Of a stretch of 64,000 nt of DNA, positions 15,219-25,810 are shown in pieces. Within the stretch, counting starts at the first letter, position 1, and every line of letters starts with the position of its first letter. The stretch comes from Microbacterium terregens (GTDB lineage: Bacteria > Pseudomonadota > Alphaproteobacteria > Sphingomonadales > Sphingomonadaceae): positions 1 through 64,000 of the forward strand of contig NZ_BSEX01000024.1 in assembly GCF_027922045.1 (NCBI RefSeq). The letters run 5' to 3'. The notes beneath the pieces were generated by a model. The model was not told the origin of the DNA. It made no database searches and saw only the letters and a program-made list of their open reading frames with translations. The position numbers were made by a program, and so were the translations under genes.

Positions 15219-17954
15219 TTAGTGGTCTCTCGCGGCCTTGGCCGCTTCTCGCGAAATCGATCCCGCTCCTTGTGTTCGCAACTCAAGTTCGGCGTGCCGA
15301 CGCGAAATGATCTTTTCACCTTGTTGCTGGACCGATCGAACCTCCGGCAGCAGGTCCGTCGTGCTCGGTGAATTGCTACGGGAAAGGTGAACGCCCACCT
15401 GCCGAGCGTCCGCCTCTCGTCCCGCGATTCTAGACGTGCTCGGCGAAGAAAGGCCGGTCGCAGTTGGGCTTGCCAGACGCTCCTGGACGTCTCTTCGCAT
15501 CGTCTCCGAGGCTCGGGAGATGTACCGAGTCACGAGCAGGTCCCGCTCGCTGCTGATCTGCGAGTCTGAAGAAGCCCAATGCGTGGCGTTTGCCGGATCG
15601 AAGGATCGATACACAAGCGGGGTGCCGAAAATCTCTTCTCGCGCAAACCGGAGAAATGAGTCGCTGGTGTTGATTGAGCCTTGCACTCCGTTTCCATCGG
15701 AGGTCGACCAACGTTCCTCGACCCTACGCGCCTCCTCGAAAAACTTCCTGGCTTCGGCGCTTCTAGTAAAGGCCTCGGACATACTCGAGCTTATACCCGA
15801 TGTACTCGAGTTAACATCAGAGCGCCCGCTGGTCACCATTGAACGATTGAAAGAGTCCCTATTTTGTGACCAGCCATGCGTCTGAGACCATTGGTGCAAC
15901 GCATCGTCGATGCGAGCGTCATCTCTCGAAACAGACGCCAGGTCGCTGTCGCTCCACCTTTTCGACTTGCCACCGCTGAGGTTGGCACTGGCCCCGATAC
16001 GAGCGGCCCCGAAGTTTGCGCCAAGGCCGCCTTCCACAGAAGCGGAGCCAGACACAAAACTTTCGACTGCGATGCTGTCAGCCACTTCCGCCCGCAGCCC
16101 GAACCGGCTCTGGAGCATGCGCGAGGCCTGATCTACCTCGCTAAACGTCGAAGAGATGTTCGCTCGATCCTCATTACCGTAGCTGTCGGAAACGGAGCGG
16201 TCGGTGCTCATGGCATGGCGGAACTCCTGGAACCGGGTCACCGCAGTACTGGTGCTCTGGACCGCTTGATTGGACAGGGTCTCACCACGGCTCCGCGTCT
16301 CCGAGGCAACCTTCGCAGCCTCGGCGGCAACGGACTGGGTTACCTGCGGCATGAAGGGCAGCTTGGAGACGGGCACGTCGAGTAGTTGATTGCCCGCAAA
16401 GCTGGTCGCGAGCGTGCCCGTGTCGTTGAACGCGCGGGTCTGCGCGGCACCGTAGGTGAAGCTGGGCGCCTGGTTCCACTGGTCGTGTTGGCGGGTCTGC
16501 ACCGTCTGGTTGTCGAAGCTCGAGTTGCCTAGCGCGATGTTGCCGGTCGACGCTTCCCGCGCGGCTTCCTCCGCAGCATTCTGCGACGGGTTCAGGTAGC
16601 TGGTCGCCTGGCTCGAGATCGCCATCGCGCCGCGCGCGATGCCGCCCGCGAGGAACGGGATCGAGGCGACAAGATATCCCGCGAGCAGGCCGATGTCGTC
16701 GTTGGCCTCGGTCATCCCGGTGAAACTCGCCAGCGTCAGACCGCTGCCGCTGCTGGCACTCGCCACCTCGGCGGCCCCTTTGAACATCATCACCATGTGT
16801 AGGATGACGTAGAGCGGTCCCCAAGCCGCGAGATAGAAGAAGCCGGTCAGGTAGCCCTTCAGGGCGTACGGCCCGCTTCGCGGCATCAGGAACAACGGGA
16901 AAAGCACCGGGAAGAGCGCGTAGAAGACCACCGTCAGGACGATGTTGAGGACAGGCACCCACTTCATCGCGGCGTGCGCGATCGAGCCGTAGGTCCGCTC
17001 GGTCTGAATGTCGGCGCGGGTCTGGGCATAGACGTCGACGCTGCCGGTGCCGCTGGTGCCCGCCGCGCTGTGCATGGCCTGCTGCATGGCATTAATCGTG
17101 AGCGACTGCCGCAGGATGGTGCTGGCGGACGCGGAGACGCCGGTCAGGTACTGGTAGGCGACCGGCAGGTCGGCGAAGAGCTTGGCGCGGGCGAGGTCCG
17201 CCGTCTGCTTCGGGTAGAGTTGCCTGCCGAAGACGCGGCCGAGATCATCGACCATGCCGTTCCATTGGCCGCTGAGCGTCCCGTACGCCTCGCGGCAGGT
17301 CTGGATGCTTGAGGTCACCGCGCCTGAGCCGTCGCGCGTCAGGAACCGCTGTGCACGCGCCTGACTGCCGGGCGCGATCGCGTTCCAGAGATCGGGTGCC
17401 TTCGCCAGCGTCTCCATCGAGTAGCGGCCGAGCAGCACGTCATAGAAGACGCATTGCTTGAAATGCTCGTCGAGATTGGCCGCGAACTCGGGATCGTTGA
17501 TCCTGAGGCTCCGGGTGGCCTCGAACAGCCGCGAGCCGTAGATCATGCCGTTGCGGCTGTAGTCGAGATCGCCCGGCAGGCCGAAGACCAGCTCGGACGA
17601 TCGAATGAGATAGTCGCCGACCTGGCTCGTGAAGCTGGCCATCATCGCCAGTCCGATCGGGACGTTGGCGACCTGCGCGGGCGCAAGGCTCGGGTTGATG
17701 CGATCGGTGACGTGCACGTCGAGCCGCGGCACCATCAGCACCATGTACATGAGCGTCGCCTGGAGAAACCAGTGCAGCCACGCCTTCCAGTCAAGGTTGA
17801 AGGCGACGATCAGGACGGAATAGGCCAGCCCCATGACCATCACGACCTGGAGCAGGCTTTTGTAGCCCCCTGCCCCGGTCCAGGCCGCGACCGCGTTGAG
17901 GACGGCGACGATGTACTCGCCGCCGCCGATCGTGAAGAGCTCGACCGTGCCCAT
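15219..17954 (-). CDS. traG: TraG, F-type mating-pair stabilisation protein
   Basis: A 911-residue protein. The N-terminal half is a polytopic inner-membrane domain: GGGEYIVAVLNAVAAWTG at the start, several hydrophobic segments at about residues 35-60, 335-365 and 395-440, and VSASASTILRQSLTINAMQQ between them. This matches TraG N-terminal domains. The C-terminal half, from about residue 470, is polar, Ser/Thr/Asn/Gln-rich and periplasmic. In F, TraG assembles pili, stabilises mating pairs and determines entry-exclusion specificity through its C-terminal part. Here that part has lower GC than the upstream genes, consistent with rapid divergence or replacement. It is the last gene of the tra operon, 19 nt after traH. 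Confidence 0.9.
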   Translation of the reverse strand: MGTVELFTIGGGEYIVAVLNAVAAWTGAGGYKSLLQVVMVMGLAYSVLIVAFNLDWKAWLHWFLQATLMYMVLMVPRLDVHVTDRINPSLAPAQVANVPIGLAMMASFTSQVGDYLIRSSELVFGLPGDLDYSRNGMIYGSRLFEATRSLRINDPEFAANLDEHFKQCVFYDVLLGRYSMETLAKAPDLWNAIAPGSQARAQRFLTRDGSGAVTSSIQTCREAYGTLSGQWNGMVDDLGRVFGRQLYPKQTADLARAKLFADLPVAYQYLTGVSASASTILRQSLTINAMQQAMHSAAGTSGTGSVDVYAQTRADIQTERTYGSIAHAAMKWVPVLNIVLTVVFYALFPVLFPLFLMPRSGPYALKGYLTGFFYLAAWGPLYVILHMVMMFKGAAEVASASSGSGLTLASFTGMTEANDDIGLLAGYLVASIPFLAGGIARGAMAISSQATSYLNPSQNAAEEAAREASTGNIALGNSSFDNQTVQTRQHDQWNQAPSFTYGAAQTRAFNDTGTLATSFAGNQLLDVPVSKLPFMPQVTQSVAAEAAKVASETRSRGETLSNQAVQSTSTAVTRFQEFRHAMSTDRSVSDSYGNEDRANISSTFSEVDQASRMLQSRFGLRAEVADSIAVESFVSGSASVEGGLGANFGAARIGASANLSGGKSKRWSDSDLASVSRDDARIDDALHQWSQTHGWSQNRDSFNRSMVTSGRSDVNSSTSGISSSMSEAFTRSAEARKFFEEARRVEERWSTSDGNGVQGSINTSDSFLRFAREEIFGTPLVYRSFDPANATHWASSDSQISSERDLLVTRYISRASETMRRDVQERLASPTATGLSSPSTSRIAGREADARQVGVHLSRSNSPSTTDLLPEVRSVQQQGEKIISRRHAELELRTQGAGSISREAAKAARDH

Positions 17955-17973
17955 CTCGTGCTGATCCCGAAGC

Positions 17974-19515
17974 TTAGTTGAGGCCGTGCGCGGCGACGCC
18001 GCGAGACCAGTCGAGGGACGCCGCCATGCCCGGCGACATTGAATTGGCGAGCACGTTCTCGAGGAACTGCGTCTTCTGAATGATCGCCATGATCGCGGTC
18101 ACGCGTGCCTGCGTCGTCTGCTGGCGATCGGCGAGCGTGGTCCGCGCCGTGTTGATCTGCGCCGTCCAGGCCCCGAGCTTCGCCTCGTCGGCGGCGATGA
18201 AGGTCGCCCTCGACTTGCCCACCTCGCTGACCAGTTGGTCGAGGATGGCGTAAAGCAAGTCGATCGAGGCGATCTCGGCCAAAGTCGAGCGATCGTCGCT
18301 CGATAGCCCGCGGGCATAGGCCGCCTGCACGGTCAGGATCTTGTAGAGCGGGATCGAGGAGATCTGGAGCAGCTCCTTCTGCTCGGGGCTGATCGCGGTG
18401 TCGCTGCGGATTGCCTCCACCATCCCGTCGATCAGTGCAGTGACGCGGGGCCGGAGCGCCTTGGCGGCTGGGACCGACAAAGGCGCGAATGTCGGGTTGA
18501 GGCACTGATCCTCAGTGTCGCAGTGGTAGACCTGCACCTCGCCTGCGCTGGTGCCGTCGAGGAGGGCCGTTACGAGCGTGGACGTCGTGTCACCGGTCAG
18601 CGGCTGAAAGCGGCCCGGATCACTGTCGGTCGGCGGCACGTAGATGATCGTGCCAACCATGGTCATGACGTACTCGGCGAGGTCGCGATCGAAGCTGCCG
18701 CCTGCGTTGAAGAACTTGGACCCGCGGAGCACGTGCCAGGTGTAGTTGCGCGGCACCGCGCTGTTCACCGCATCCCATTTGGACGGGTCGGCACCGTTGA
18801 TGGTCGAGCTCCGCTCGCCCTTGCTGCCGCAGCCGTGCTTGGCGGCGGCATAGTCCGAGAAGATGCCGTCGGAGTTGCCGATCGCCTCGCAGATCGCCTT
18901 GTCGGCGAGGTCGCCCTTCGGCCACACGGACCCGACCAGGGCCTGGGCGGCCTCGCAGCTCGAAATGTTGAGATTGTTCATGAGCTGCGCCTTCTGGGCG
19001 AACTCATCCATCACCTTCGAGCATTCGGGGCAGACGGTGTCGATCGCGAGCTTGAAGGCGAAGCCGACCGCATTGTTCGCGACCGCCTTCAGCATGGCGA
19101 CGATCTCGCTCGAGTTGATGAACGAGAAGGATCCCGCGAACAGGTCAATCCCGCCGCAGCCGGCACGGGCCGAGGGCAGCTGCAGGTTGGCGAGGTTGGT
19201 CGTCTTCTGGGGAAAGCGCGTCCAGACGTTGCCGAGGCTGTAATAGCCCGCCGACTGGCCCTGAAAGGCGCTCGGCCCGGTCACGTTGGCAGCGCCGCCT
19301 GCGTCCGCCACGAACTTGTCCATAGCGCCGCCGACGTCGGCCGCTGCGGGGGCAGCCGGCAGGACCAGCGGCACCACGGCGCCGGCGAGGCTCAGCGAGC
19401 AGGCCAGCGTGCCGGCAATGCGCCCGCAGCGGCTGAGCGCAGCGCCCGTTGTGTCGAGCGCGGAACGGGCGAGCGCACGCAGGCGCGCGCCAACGGACGC
19501 TGGGTCAATAGTCAC
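17974..19515 (-). CDS. traH: TraH, F-type pilus assembly protein
   Basis: A 513-residue exported protein with a hydrophobic export signal at about residues 35-60 and the TraH-family N-terminus GGAMDKFVADAGGAANVTGP, followed by SAFQGQSAGYYSLGNVWTRF. Conserved central segments include PSARAGCGGIDLFAGSFSFI and AFKLAIDTVCPECSKVMDEF. The C-terminus is helical. TraH acts in the periplasm or outer membrane in pilus extension and retraction with TraF, TraU, TraW and TrbI. Its start overlaps the end of traF by 11 nt. Length is close to the usual 450-500. Confidence 0.92.
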   Translation of the reverse strand: MTIDPASVGARLRALARSALDTTGAALSRCGRIAGTLACSLSLAGAVVPLVLPAAPAAADVGGAMDKFVADAGGAANVTGPSAFQGQSAGYYSLGNVWTRFPQKTTNLANLQLPSARAGCGGIDLFAGSFSFINSSEIVAMLKAVANNAVGFAFKLAIDTVCPECSKVMDEFAQKAQLMNNLNISSCEAAQALVGSVWPKGDLADKAICEAIGNSDGIFSDYAAAKHGCGSKGERSSTINGADPSKWDAVNSAVPRNYTWHVLRGSKFFNAGGSFDRDLAEYVMTMVGTIIYVPPTDSDPGRFQPLTGDTTSTLVTALLDGTSAGEVQVYHCDTEDQCLNPTFAPLSVPAAKALRPRVTALIDGMVEAIRSDTAISPEQKELLQISSIPLYKILTVQAAYARGLSSDDRSTLAEIASIDLLYAILDQLVSEVGKSRATFIAADEAKLGAWTAQINTARTTLADRQQTTQARVTAIMAIIQKTQFLENVLANSMSPGMAASLDWSRGVAAHGLN

Positions 19516-20326
19516 TGCCGGCCTTTCGCTGGGTGAGGAGGAAGATGCGCTCCATCAGCTCGTCGGCAGCGATGATGCCGTAGCCGATGGGAATCGCGGT
19601 CTTGGTCGCGCTGTCGAACAGGACCACGGCGGGCGTGATCTTGGCGGTCAGGCCCATCGCCGAGCGCTGGTTGGTCTCCACCGTGTAGCGCGGGAAGGTC
19701 TCGGACGGGCCGCCGTCGGTCGAGATCGCGCGAACGGTCAGGTGATGCGTGTCGGCGACCGCCTTCACGATCGGGGACATGACCCGGCACGCCCCGCAGC
19801 TCTGCGCGAAGAAGTAGAACAGCCCGTATCGCCGGCCAAGGCGGTCGAGCGCCTGGTCGCGCTCGACCTTGCGGGCATCGGACCATTGCTGCTTCGCGAC
19901 CGTCCCGACCGGCCGCTGCAGCGTGTAGTCGAGCTCCGGCGTCTGCCAGAGCGCGCGCTGCCAGACGTCGCCGAACAGCGAGGCGCGGTCGAGCTGGGCT
20001 CGCTGGAAGCGGATATAAGCCGTGACATTGTCAGGCGTCGGCTCGAGGATCGCGCGCGCCTTGAGCTCGCGCAGCTCGGCGGTGATCGCGTCAAGCTTTT
20101 CCGCCGCGGTCGGTGCCGAGGGCACCGGCGCGGCCGCCGTATCGGGCTCCTCCACCTTGGGCCGCTCGCAGTAGAACCAAGTTCCGAGATGGCGATCCTG
20201 GCAGTAGAAGCGGTCGCCGATCTGAACCAAACGCGCCGGGTCCGGCGGGGTCTGGGCCGGGGCCGATGCGGCAACCACGAGGCTGAGCGTCGTCAACAGG
20301 TGGCGGCAGAAGCGAGCGAGTTTCAT
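19505..20326 (-). CDS. traF: TraF, thioredoxin-fold conjugative pilus assembly protein
   Basis: A 273-residue periplasmic protein with an N-terminal signal peptide (LLTTLSLVVAASAPAQ). A segment typical of TraF (FYCQDRHLGTWFYCERP) comes next. The C-terminal thioredoxin-like domain has FFAQSCGACRVMSPIV. The CGAC motif is a potential redox-active CXXC, which many F-type TraF proteins lack, so this copy may act as a disulfide enzyme for the Cys-rich TraN and TraU. ATGA overlap with traN upstream and an 11-nt overlap with traH downstream place it firmly in the operon. Confidence 0.88.
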   Translation of the reverse strand: MKLARFCRHLLTTLSLVVAASAPAQTPPDPARLVQIGDRFYCQDRHLGTWFYCERPKVEEPDTAAAPVPSAPTAAEKLDAITAELRELKARAILEPTPDNVTAYIRFQRAQLDRASLFGDVWQRALWQTPELDYTLQRPVGTVAKQQWSDARKVERDQALDRLGRRYGLFYFFAQSCGACRVMSPIVKAVADTHHLTVRAISTDGGPSETFPRYTVETNQRSAMGLTAKITPAVVLFDSATKTAIPIGYGIIAADELMERIFLLTQRKAGSDY

Positions 20327-22065
20327 CGGCCGCCTCCGTTCACCGCATAATAGTCTGCGATCTTCTGCTGCAGGGTGACGACCGTGCCGAGCTCATCGGG
20401 GAGCTTGGCTGCGTCCTGGAACTCGGCATAGACTTCGGAGAAGTCCATGCGGCTGAGGTCGAGCCGGGCGAACTCGTCGATCGTGAAACCCTGGCAGCTC
20501 TCCTTCTTCGGACTGCCCCACGGCTTGTTGATCTGGGCCCTGCCCTGCTCTTGGAGGATGCGGCTGAGCTTCGACTCGAAGCAGCAATAGGTCTTCTTTT
20601 TGGTGACGCAGATCCCGAAGACGCTGTCCGAGCAGTAGCTGCCGACATAGTGGCAGAGCCCCTGGGCGTCGCGTTGATGCAGCAGGACCTCCTCGCGATC
20701 GCAGCCCAGCGTCACCAGCAGCTGCGAATAAGGGATCAGCGGGAAGGCCTTACCCGCGCAGCAGTTCAGAATGCCGAACACCTTGGAGTGGCAGGTATCG
20801 CGCTCGCCCTTGAACAGCGTCAGCTTGGCGGGATCGAACTCCTTGCCGGCTTGGCTCGCGGCATTGAGCGCCACCGCGGCGTCCTTGAACTCGTCATTGG
20901 ACTGGCGGTTGATCGTCTCGCACTCGCCGTTGACGCAGTAGATGTCCCCGTCGCAGACATATTGCTTGGCTGGCGCGGGCCCGTCCGGGACCGTGCAGCT
21001 GTAGATCCGCTCGCGCGTCGGACACGGCGCTTCGTCGGTCAGGCACTCCTCGCGCGCGAACCGGCAGTCCTTGTTCGCCTCCAGCGCATCGCAGTTCTGC
21101 GCCGGTACGGCCTTGTGGCATTCGTAGGTCCGCTGCCACGCCCAGCACGGCTTGGTCACCGAGACGCCATCGATCACCCGCGTCACGGGATCGCTCGAGG
21201 TGCAGATATCCGCCGTGCTCGTGCAGCCGCTGTCGCCGGCGAGGCTCGCGCAGGCGCCCTCGTCGCGGCGTTCGGCGACGGTGCTCTGGGTCTCGGTCCC
21301 GCGAAGTGACCCGCCGGGTACCGGCGCGTCGCAGAGCAGTTCCTCGACTGGCTCGCCGGGCTCGGTGCAATATTGGTAGGGCGGCTTGCTGTAGCCCTGC
21401 AGGCAGCGTCCTTCGTGCGAACCGGTGCGCTGGCACGAGGCCTGCTCGAACAGGCTGCAATCATCGACGCGGTTGAAGCCGGCGTTGAAGTCGCTGCACC
21501 AGTAACGATAGCCGGTCTTCTTAGTCACAGAAACGACCAGCGGGATCGTGCAGCTCGCCGTCCGCTGTTCCAGCGCGACCCCGTCGTTGCAGGTGGCCTC
21601 ATAGGTGCCGCTGGCACCGGTCGAGGGGGGCAGCTCCCGGCAGCTGCCCTGGCCGCCGCCGACGCTCATGCCGCTCACATAGGTCGCGGGATCGTCGGAG
21701 ATGGCGCGTCCGCGCGCGATCGTCGCCTCGATTTCCTCGATGGCCACGCGCGGCCGGCCGTCGAGCGAGGAGCGGACGGTCGCATAGCCTTCATTGCTCG
21801 ACGCCGCCGAGGTTGCCTGGGCGGCGATCGCGTCGGGATCGTCGAACAGCGGCGATTGCGAGGGCGTGCCGGCGAAGCCCGGCACGCGATCGGCGGTGGG
21901 CGCCGTCTTTGCCGCGTCCTGCGCCTTGCCGAGCGCATCGCTGCCGAACGCCTTGCCGTCGGCGCGTGCGGCCTCGGTCTGGCTCTGCCCGAGCGCTCCG
22001 CCTGCGCCGAGCCCGGCGGCGAACAGGGCGAGCGCGAGCCCCAGGCTGGTGCGGGCCGGGCTCAC
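20323..22065 (-). CDS. traN: TraN, cysteine-rich outer-membrane mating-pair stabilisation protein
   Basis: A 580-residue exported protein with a signal sequence in residues 1-26 (LALFAAGLGAGGALGQ) and a very high number of cysteines from residue 140 onwards, e.g. CTIPLVVSVTKKTGYRYWCS and CHSKVFGILNCCAGKAFPL. The last third matches the conserved TraN C-terminal domain (LGCDREEVLLHQRDAQGLCH, then KKKTYCCFESKLSRILQEQG). TraN is the adhesin that contacts outer-membrane proteins of the recipient. Many disulfides explain the nearby thioredoxin-fold genes. Starts and stops overlap by 4 nt with trbC and traF. Confidence 0.92.
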   Translation of the reverse strand: MSPARTSLGLALALFAAGLGAGGALGQSQTEAARADGKAFGSDALGKAQDAAKTAPTADRVPGFAGTPSQSPLFDDPDAIAAQATSAASSNEGYATVRSSLDGRPRVAIEEIEATIARGRAISDDPATYVSGMSVGGGQGSCRELPPSTGASGTYEATCNDGVALEQRTASCTIPLVVSVTKKTGYRYWCSDFNAGFNRVDDCSLFEQASCQRTGSHEGRCLQGYSKPPYQYCTEPGEPVEELLCDAPVPGGSLRGTETQSTVAERRDEGACASLAGDSGCTSTADICTSSDPVTRVIDGVSVTKPCWAWQRTYECHKAVPAQNCDALEANKDCRFAREECLTDEAPCPTRERIYSCTVPDGPAPAKQYVCDGDIYCVNGECETINRQSNDEFKDAAVALNAASQAGKEFDPAKLTLFKGERDTCHSKVFGILNCCAGKAFPLIPYSQLLVTLGCDREEVLLHQRDAQGLCHYVGSYCSDSVFGICVTKKKTYCCFESKLSRILQEQGRAQINKPWGSPKKESCQGFTIDEFARLDLSRMDFSEVYAEFQDAAKLPDELGTVVTLQQKIADYYAVNGGGR

Positions 22066-22813
22066 TGCGCCTCTCCCAGCCGGGCACGGTAGACCGCCGC
22101 GATGCGGGCACCGGGACCGTTCCCGCGGGCGAAGGTGTCGAGCGCGTGTGCCAGCGTGACATTGCCGTCCATGCGATCATGCGGCGGCAGCGTCGTGCGG
22201 CAATCGAACCCGTCACACAGGTCGAAGTCGGTGGCGGTCACAACATAAGCCGGTACGGCCTCCACGTCGAAGGCGCGGAACAGCCGCGGGTCAATACCCA
22301 CTGCCGCCTTGACCTCACCGGGCGGCAGCACCTTGGCGAGCGCGGTAGTGAACGTCCTGGCCGAGTTGCCTGGCAAGCCGCGGAACACGACCACGCCGCC
22401 TGCCCTGCTGACGTCGGCGATCATCGCTTGGAGCGAGGCCGAGGGCATCGAGAGGCTGGCGAACGCGAGCAGCCGCGGCGCGTCCTCCGGCGCCATCTGC
22501 TTGCCCGAAGCGGCGACCATGCCGTCGAAGTCGAAGGTCGCGGCTGGATCACCGCTGGTCTTGGTCGAGGCGTAGCGGGCGGCGACAGCGCGGGCCGAGG
22601 CCGCATTGTCGGCGGCGTCCCGGCGGAGCGCCTCGCCGCGCCGGGCGACGACATTGGTGAGCGCTTCGGCTTCCTGCGGCGAGAGCTTGGCGCGCGCGCG
22701 TACCTTGGCGAGATCGAGCCCGTCGACGGTCTGGGCGCCGGAGGTGGCGGCGAGGCCGAGCAGCACGCCCGTGAAGGCAGCGGTGCCGGCGATGAGGGGC
22801 AGACGGCGCCGCA

Positions 22814-22814
<1 letters not shown>
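22062..22814 (-). CDS. trbC: TrbC, F-type pilin assembly protein
   Basis: The proper start is the ATG at 22814, which overlaps the traU stop by one base; the frame continues far upstream only as a shadow inside traU. The 250-residue protein has a signal peptide (LIAGTAAFTGVLLGLAATSG). The TrbC_Ftype domain follows with LLAFASLSMPSASLQAMIAD, GGVVVFRGLPGNSARTFTTA and FDVEAVPAYVVTATDFDLCD, a thioredoxin-like arrangement. In F, TrbC is periplasmic and works with TraW in pilus assembly; in some plasmids the two are fused, here they are separate. It overlaps traN by 4 nt. Confidence 0.88.
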
Positions 22815-23898
<1,084 letters not shown>

Positions 23899-23902
<4 letters not shown>

Positions 23903-24543
23903 TTGTGATCTCCTTTGTTTCCCCGGAGCACCAGCTCACTGACCGCGAGCGTGCGCCCCTGCTGCTCGACCACGGCCGGCACGGCGCGGATGCCGAAATG
24001 GCGGGTAAGCGTGCCCTTCTGGTCGAAGTAGAAGCGGCGCTGCTCGGCCTTCATCAAGGCGAACGGCGAGCCCGACACCAGGATCAGCTTGGCGTTGAGC
24101 GCCGTCGGGGCACCCATCGCCCAGGCAACCTGCCCCTCATCGTCGCCGTCGAGGAAGACGAGCCGCTGGCGGAGCGGCACGGTATCGAGCGGGTTCACAC
24201 GGGTGCCGGCGGCGACGACGACGCGGCCACGCCCATCGCGCAGATCCGCATTGACGGTGATGGTGGGATCGAACGTCCAGCGCCGCTCCTCGGCGGCATG
24301 GCCGATGCCCGACACCGGCGCCGGCCGGCGGACCTGGACGGCGGTCCGCTCTGCGAGTTGGCGATTGGCGCGATCGATCTCGCCCGAAGCCTGCATGGCG
24401 GTCAGCCGCTTCTGGATGACCGAGAGCAGGTCGGCCTCGACCACCGGAAACAGCGCGCCCTGCTGGCCATAGTCGCGGGCGAGCGCCGGCGCGGCCGCGG
24501 CGAGGCAGGCGACAAACGGGATGAGGTGGAGGCGCCGGCTCAC
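23899..24543 (-). CDS. traW: TraW, F-type pilus assembly protein
   Basis: A 214-residue exported protein with a signal peptide ending at PALARDYG. The TraW signature follows: GALFPVVEADLLSVIQKRL, then AAEERRWTFDPTITVNADLR, then GTRVNPLDTVPLRQRLVFLD, and RRFYFDQKGTLTRHFGIRAV near the C-terminus. The last segment leads into PAVVEQQG, as in TraW proteins that mimic a thioredoxin cis-proline loop. It acts in the periplasm with TrbC. Both ends overlap neighbours by 4 nt. Confidence 0.92.
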
Positions 24544-25073
24544 AGGATCGGCTCCCCCGTGCCGAGGACCTGGTGGCGGCAGACCCAGCCGATCAGGGCA
24601 TAGCGGCTGTCGAAGCTGTCCTTGTTGGGCGTCGCGACAAAATAGCAGCCGCGCGGGATCGTGCCGGTCGGGCCAAGCTTGAGCGGCTCGCCGCGCAGCG
24701 TCCTGGGCTTGGCGAGCGCGACCGCATGGCCGTTGACGAAGAACAGCCGACCGCGCCGGGTCACCTCATCGCCGGCAACGCCATAGATGATCTTGCCGAA
24801 CGGCTGGTGATCGCGCCCGAAGTGACGCTCGAGGAGCGGGCTCGCCGGCGGATCGAAGAAGACATGCTCGCCGCGGCCGGGCAGCCGGCGGCGGTCGACG
24901 AGGAAGGCCCAGTTGGGCAGGCTCGTGCTCTGATTGACCAGGAGGACGTGACCGTCGCTCCAGTCGGCAAGCGCGGCATAGGCGGTGCCGCTCACGCCCA
25001 GTAGCGCGAGCGTCGCCCAGCGGCGCGCCCGCGCCGGCGACCAGAAGCGCGGATCGGCATCAGCGCGGCTCAT
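24540..25073 (-). CDS. TraF-type S26 signal peptidase of the conjugation system
   Basis: I use the ATG at 25073 (MSRADADPRF); the longer frame adds 34 Arg-rich shadow residues. The 177-residue protein has one membrane segment (ATLALLGVSGTAYAALADW), then NQSTSLPNWAFLVDRR with the probable catalytic Ser of the S-x-P motif. FGKIIYGVAGDEV supplies the catalytic Lys, and DSFDSRYALIGWV is the conserved C-terminal box of TraF/LepB-like peptidases. Such peptidases mature or cyclise pilins, so TraA is its likely substrate. It sits between traW and trbI, which is common in alphaproteobacterial F-like clusters though absent in F itself. Confidence 0.85.
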   Translation of the reverse strand: MSRADADPRFWSPARARRWATLALLGVSGTAYAALADWSDGHVLLVNQSTSLPNWAFLVDRRRLPGRGEHVFFDPPASPLLERHFGRDHQPFGKIIYGVAGDEVTRRGRLFFVNGHAVALAKPRTLRGEPLKLGPTGTIPRGCYFVATPNKDSFDSRYALIGWVCRHQVLGTGEPIL

Positions 25074-25458
25074 GGTCAGCCTCCACGGCCTTCGTGACGC
25101 GGGCCCGCACGTCGTCGGTCCGATCCTCGACCGAGCGGCCGAGCGTCGCCTCGGAAACGAGCACGGTCGTGCCACCTGCCCCCATGTCGGCGACCGCCTT
25201 GTTGATCGCGGCGAGATAGGTCGCGGTGCGGCGCCCCGACTGTTCGGGCGTGCCGCCGTTGCGCGCTTCCGCCGCGACGAAGTCCTCGACCAGCCGCGAC
25301 AGGCTCACCGCGACGATGCGGCGGTGCTGCAGCTCGAGCAGCGAGCGGGTCGCCCACGCCGTCCAGATCAGGGCCGCGATGAGGGCGATCCCGAGCAGCA
25401 CGCGGGTCACGGGCCAGCCCGCAATGGTGCGCGAGGTGGTGACGGCAGGCTCAGCCAT
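25060..25458 (-). CDS. trbI: TrbI, F-type pilus assembly protein
   Basis: A 132-residue protein with one membrane segment near the N-terminus (VTRVLLGIALIAALIWTAWA), followed by a periplasmic helical part: RRIVAVSLSRLVEDFVAAEA and ATYLAAINKAVADMGAGGTT, then VLVSEATLGRSVEDRTDDVR. This matches TrbI_Ftype, including the motif VLVSEAVLG. F TrbI influences pilus retraction. It overlaps the peptidase gene by 14 nt and the upstream membrane-protein gene by 8 nt. Confidence 0.88.
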   Translation of the reverse strand: MAEPAVTTSRTIAGWPVTRVLLGIALIAALIWTAWATRSLLELQHRRIVAVSLSRLVEDFVAAEARNGGTPEQSGRRTATYLAAINKAVADMGAGGTTVLVSEATLGRSVEDRTDDVRARVTKAVEADHEPR

Positions 25459-25810
25459 GCCGGCCTCCCCGCACGAGCTCGCGGCGCAGGCGTGTGGCGA
25501 AGCCGGGCAGCCGGGCGATCAGGAACAGGCCGACGACGCCGAGGAACAGCACCAGCACCTGGCCATCGAAACGCGCCCGCGCCGCCGGATCAGCGAAGAG
25601 GTAGTGCGTCGACAGGTTCTGGAGGTGCGCGAAGAAGCGTAACGGACGCCCGTCCGCGGCGACGATGACGAAGGCGAACACCGCACCCAGCGCCGCCAGC
25701 ACCGTGCCGGCGAGCCAGAGGGTGACGCTGAGCGTGACGTGGCAGGCGTCGGCGAGGATGCGGCCAGCGCGGGCGAGCCGCGGGCGAAGGCTGGGAAAGC
25801 GGTCAGCCAT
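25451..25810 (-). CDS. two-helix membrane protein of the tra operon, unknown role
   Basis: The start at 25810 (MADRFPSLRPRLA) lies 8 nt inside traC; a longer frame adds only Arg-rich shadow sequence. The 119-residue protein has two membrane segments, LSVTLWLAGTVLAALGAVFAFVIVA and FDGQVLVLFLGVVGLFLIARL, with a short polar region between them and a basic C-terminus. I do not recognise the family. Its fixed position between traC and trbI and overlap with both show it belongs to the conjugation operon, perhaps anchoring the TraC ATPase. Confidence 0.6.
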   Translation of the reverse strand: MADRFPSLRPRLARAGRILADACHVTLSVTLWLAGTVLAALGAVFAFVIVAADGRPLRFFAHLQNLSTHYLFADPAARARFDGQVLVLFLGVVGLFLIARLPGFATRLRRELVRGGRHG

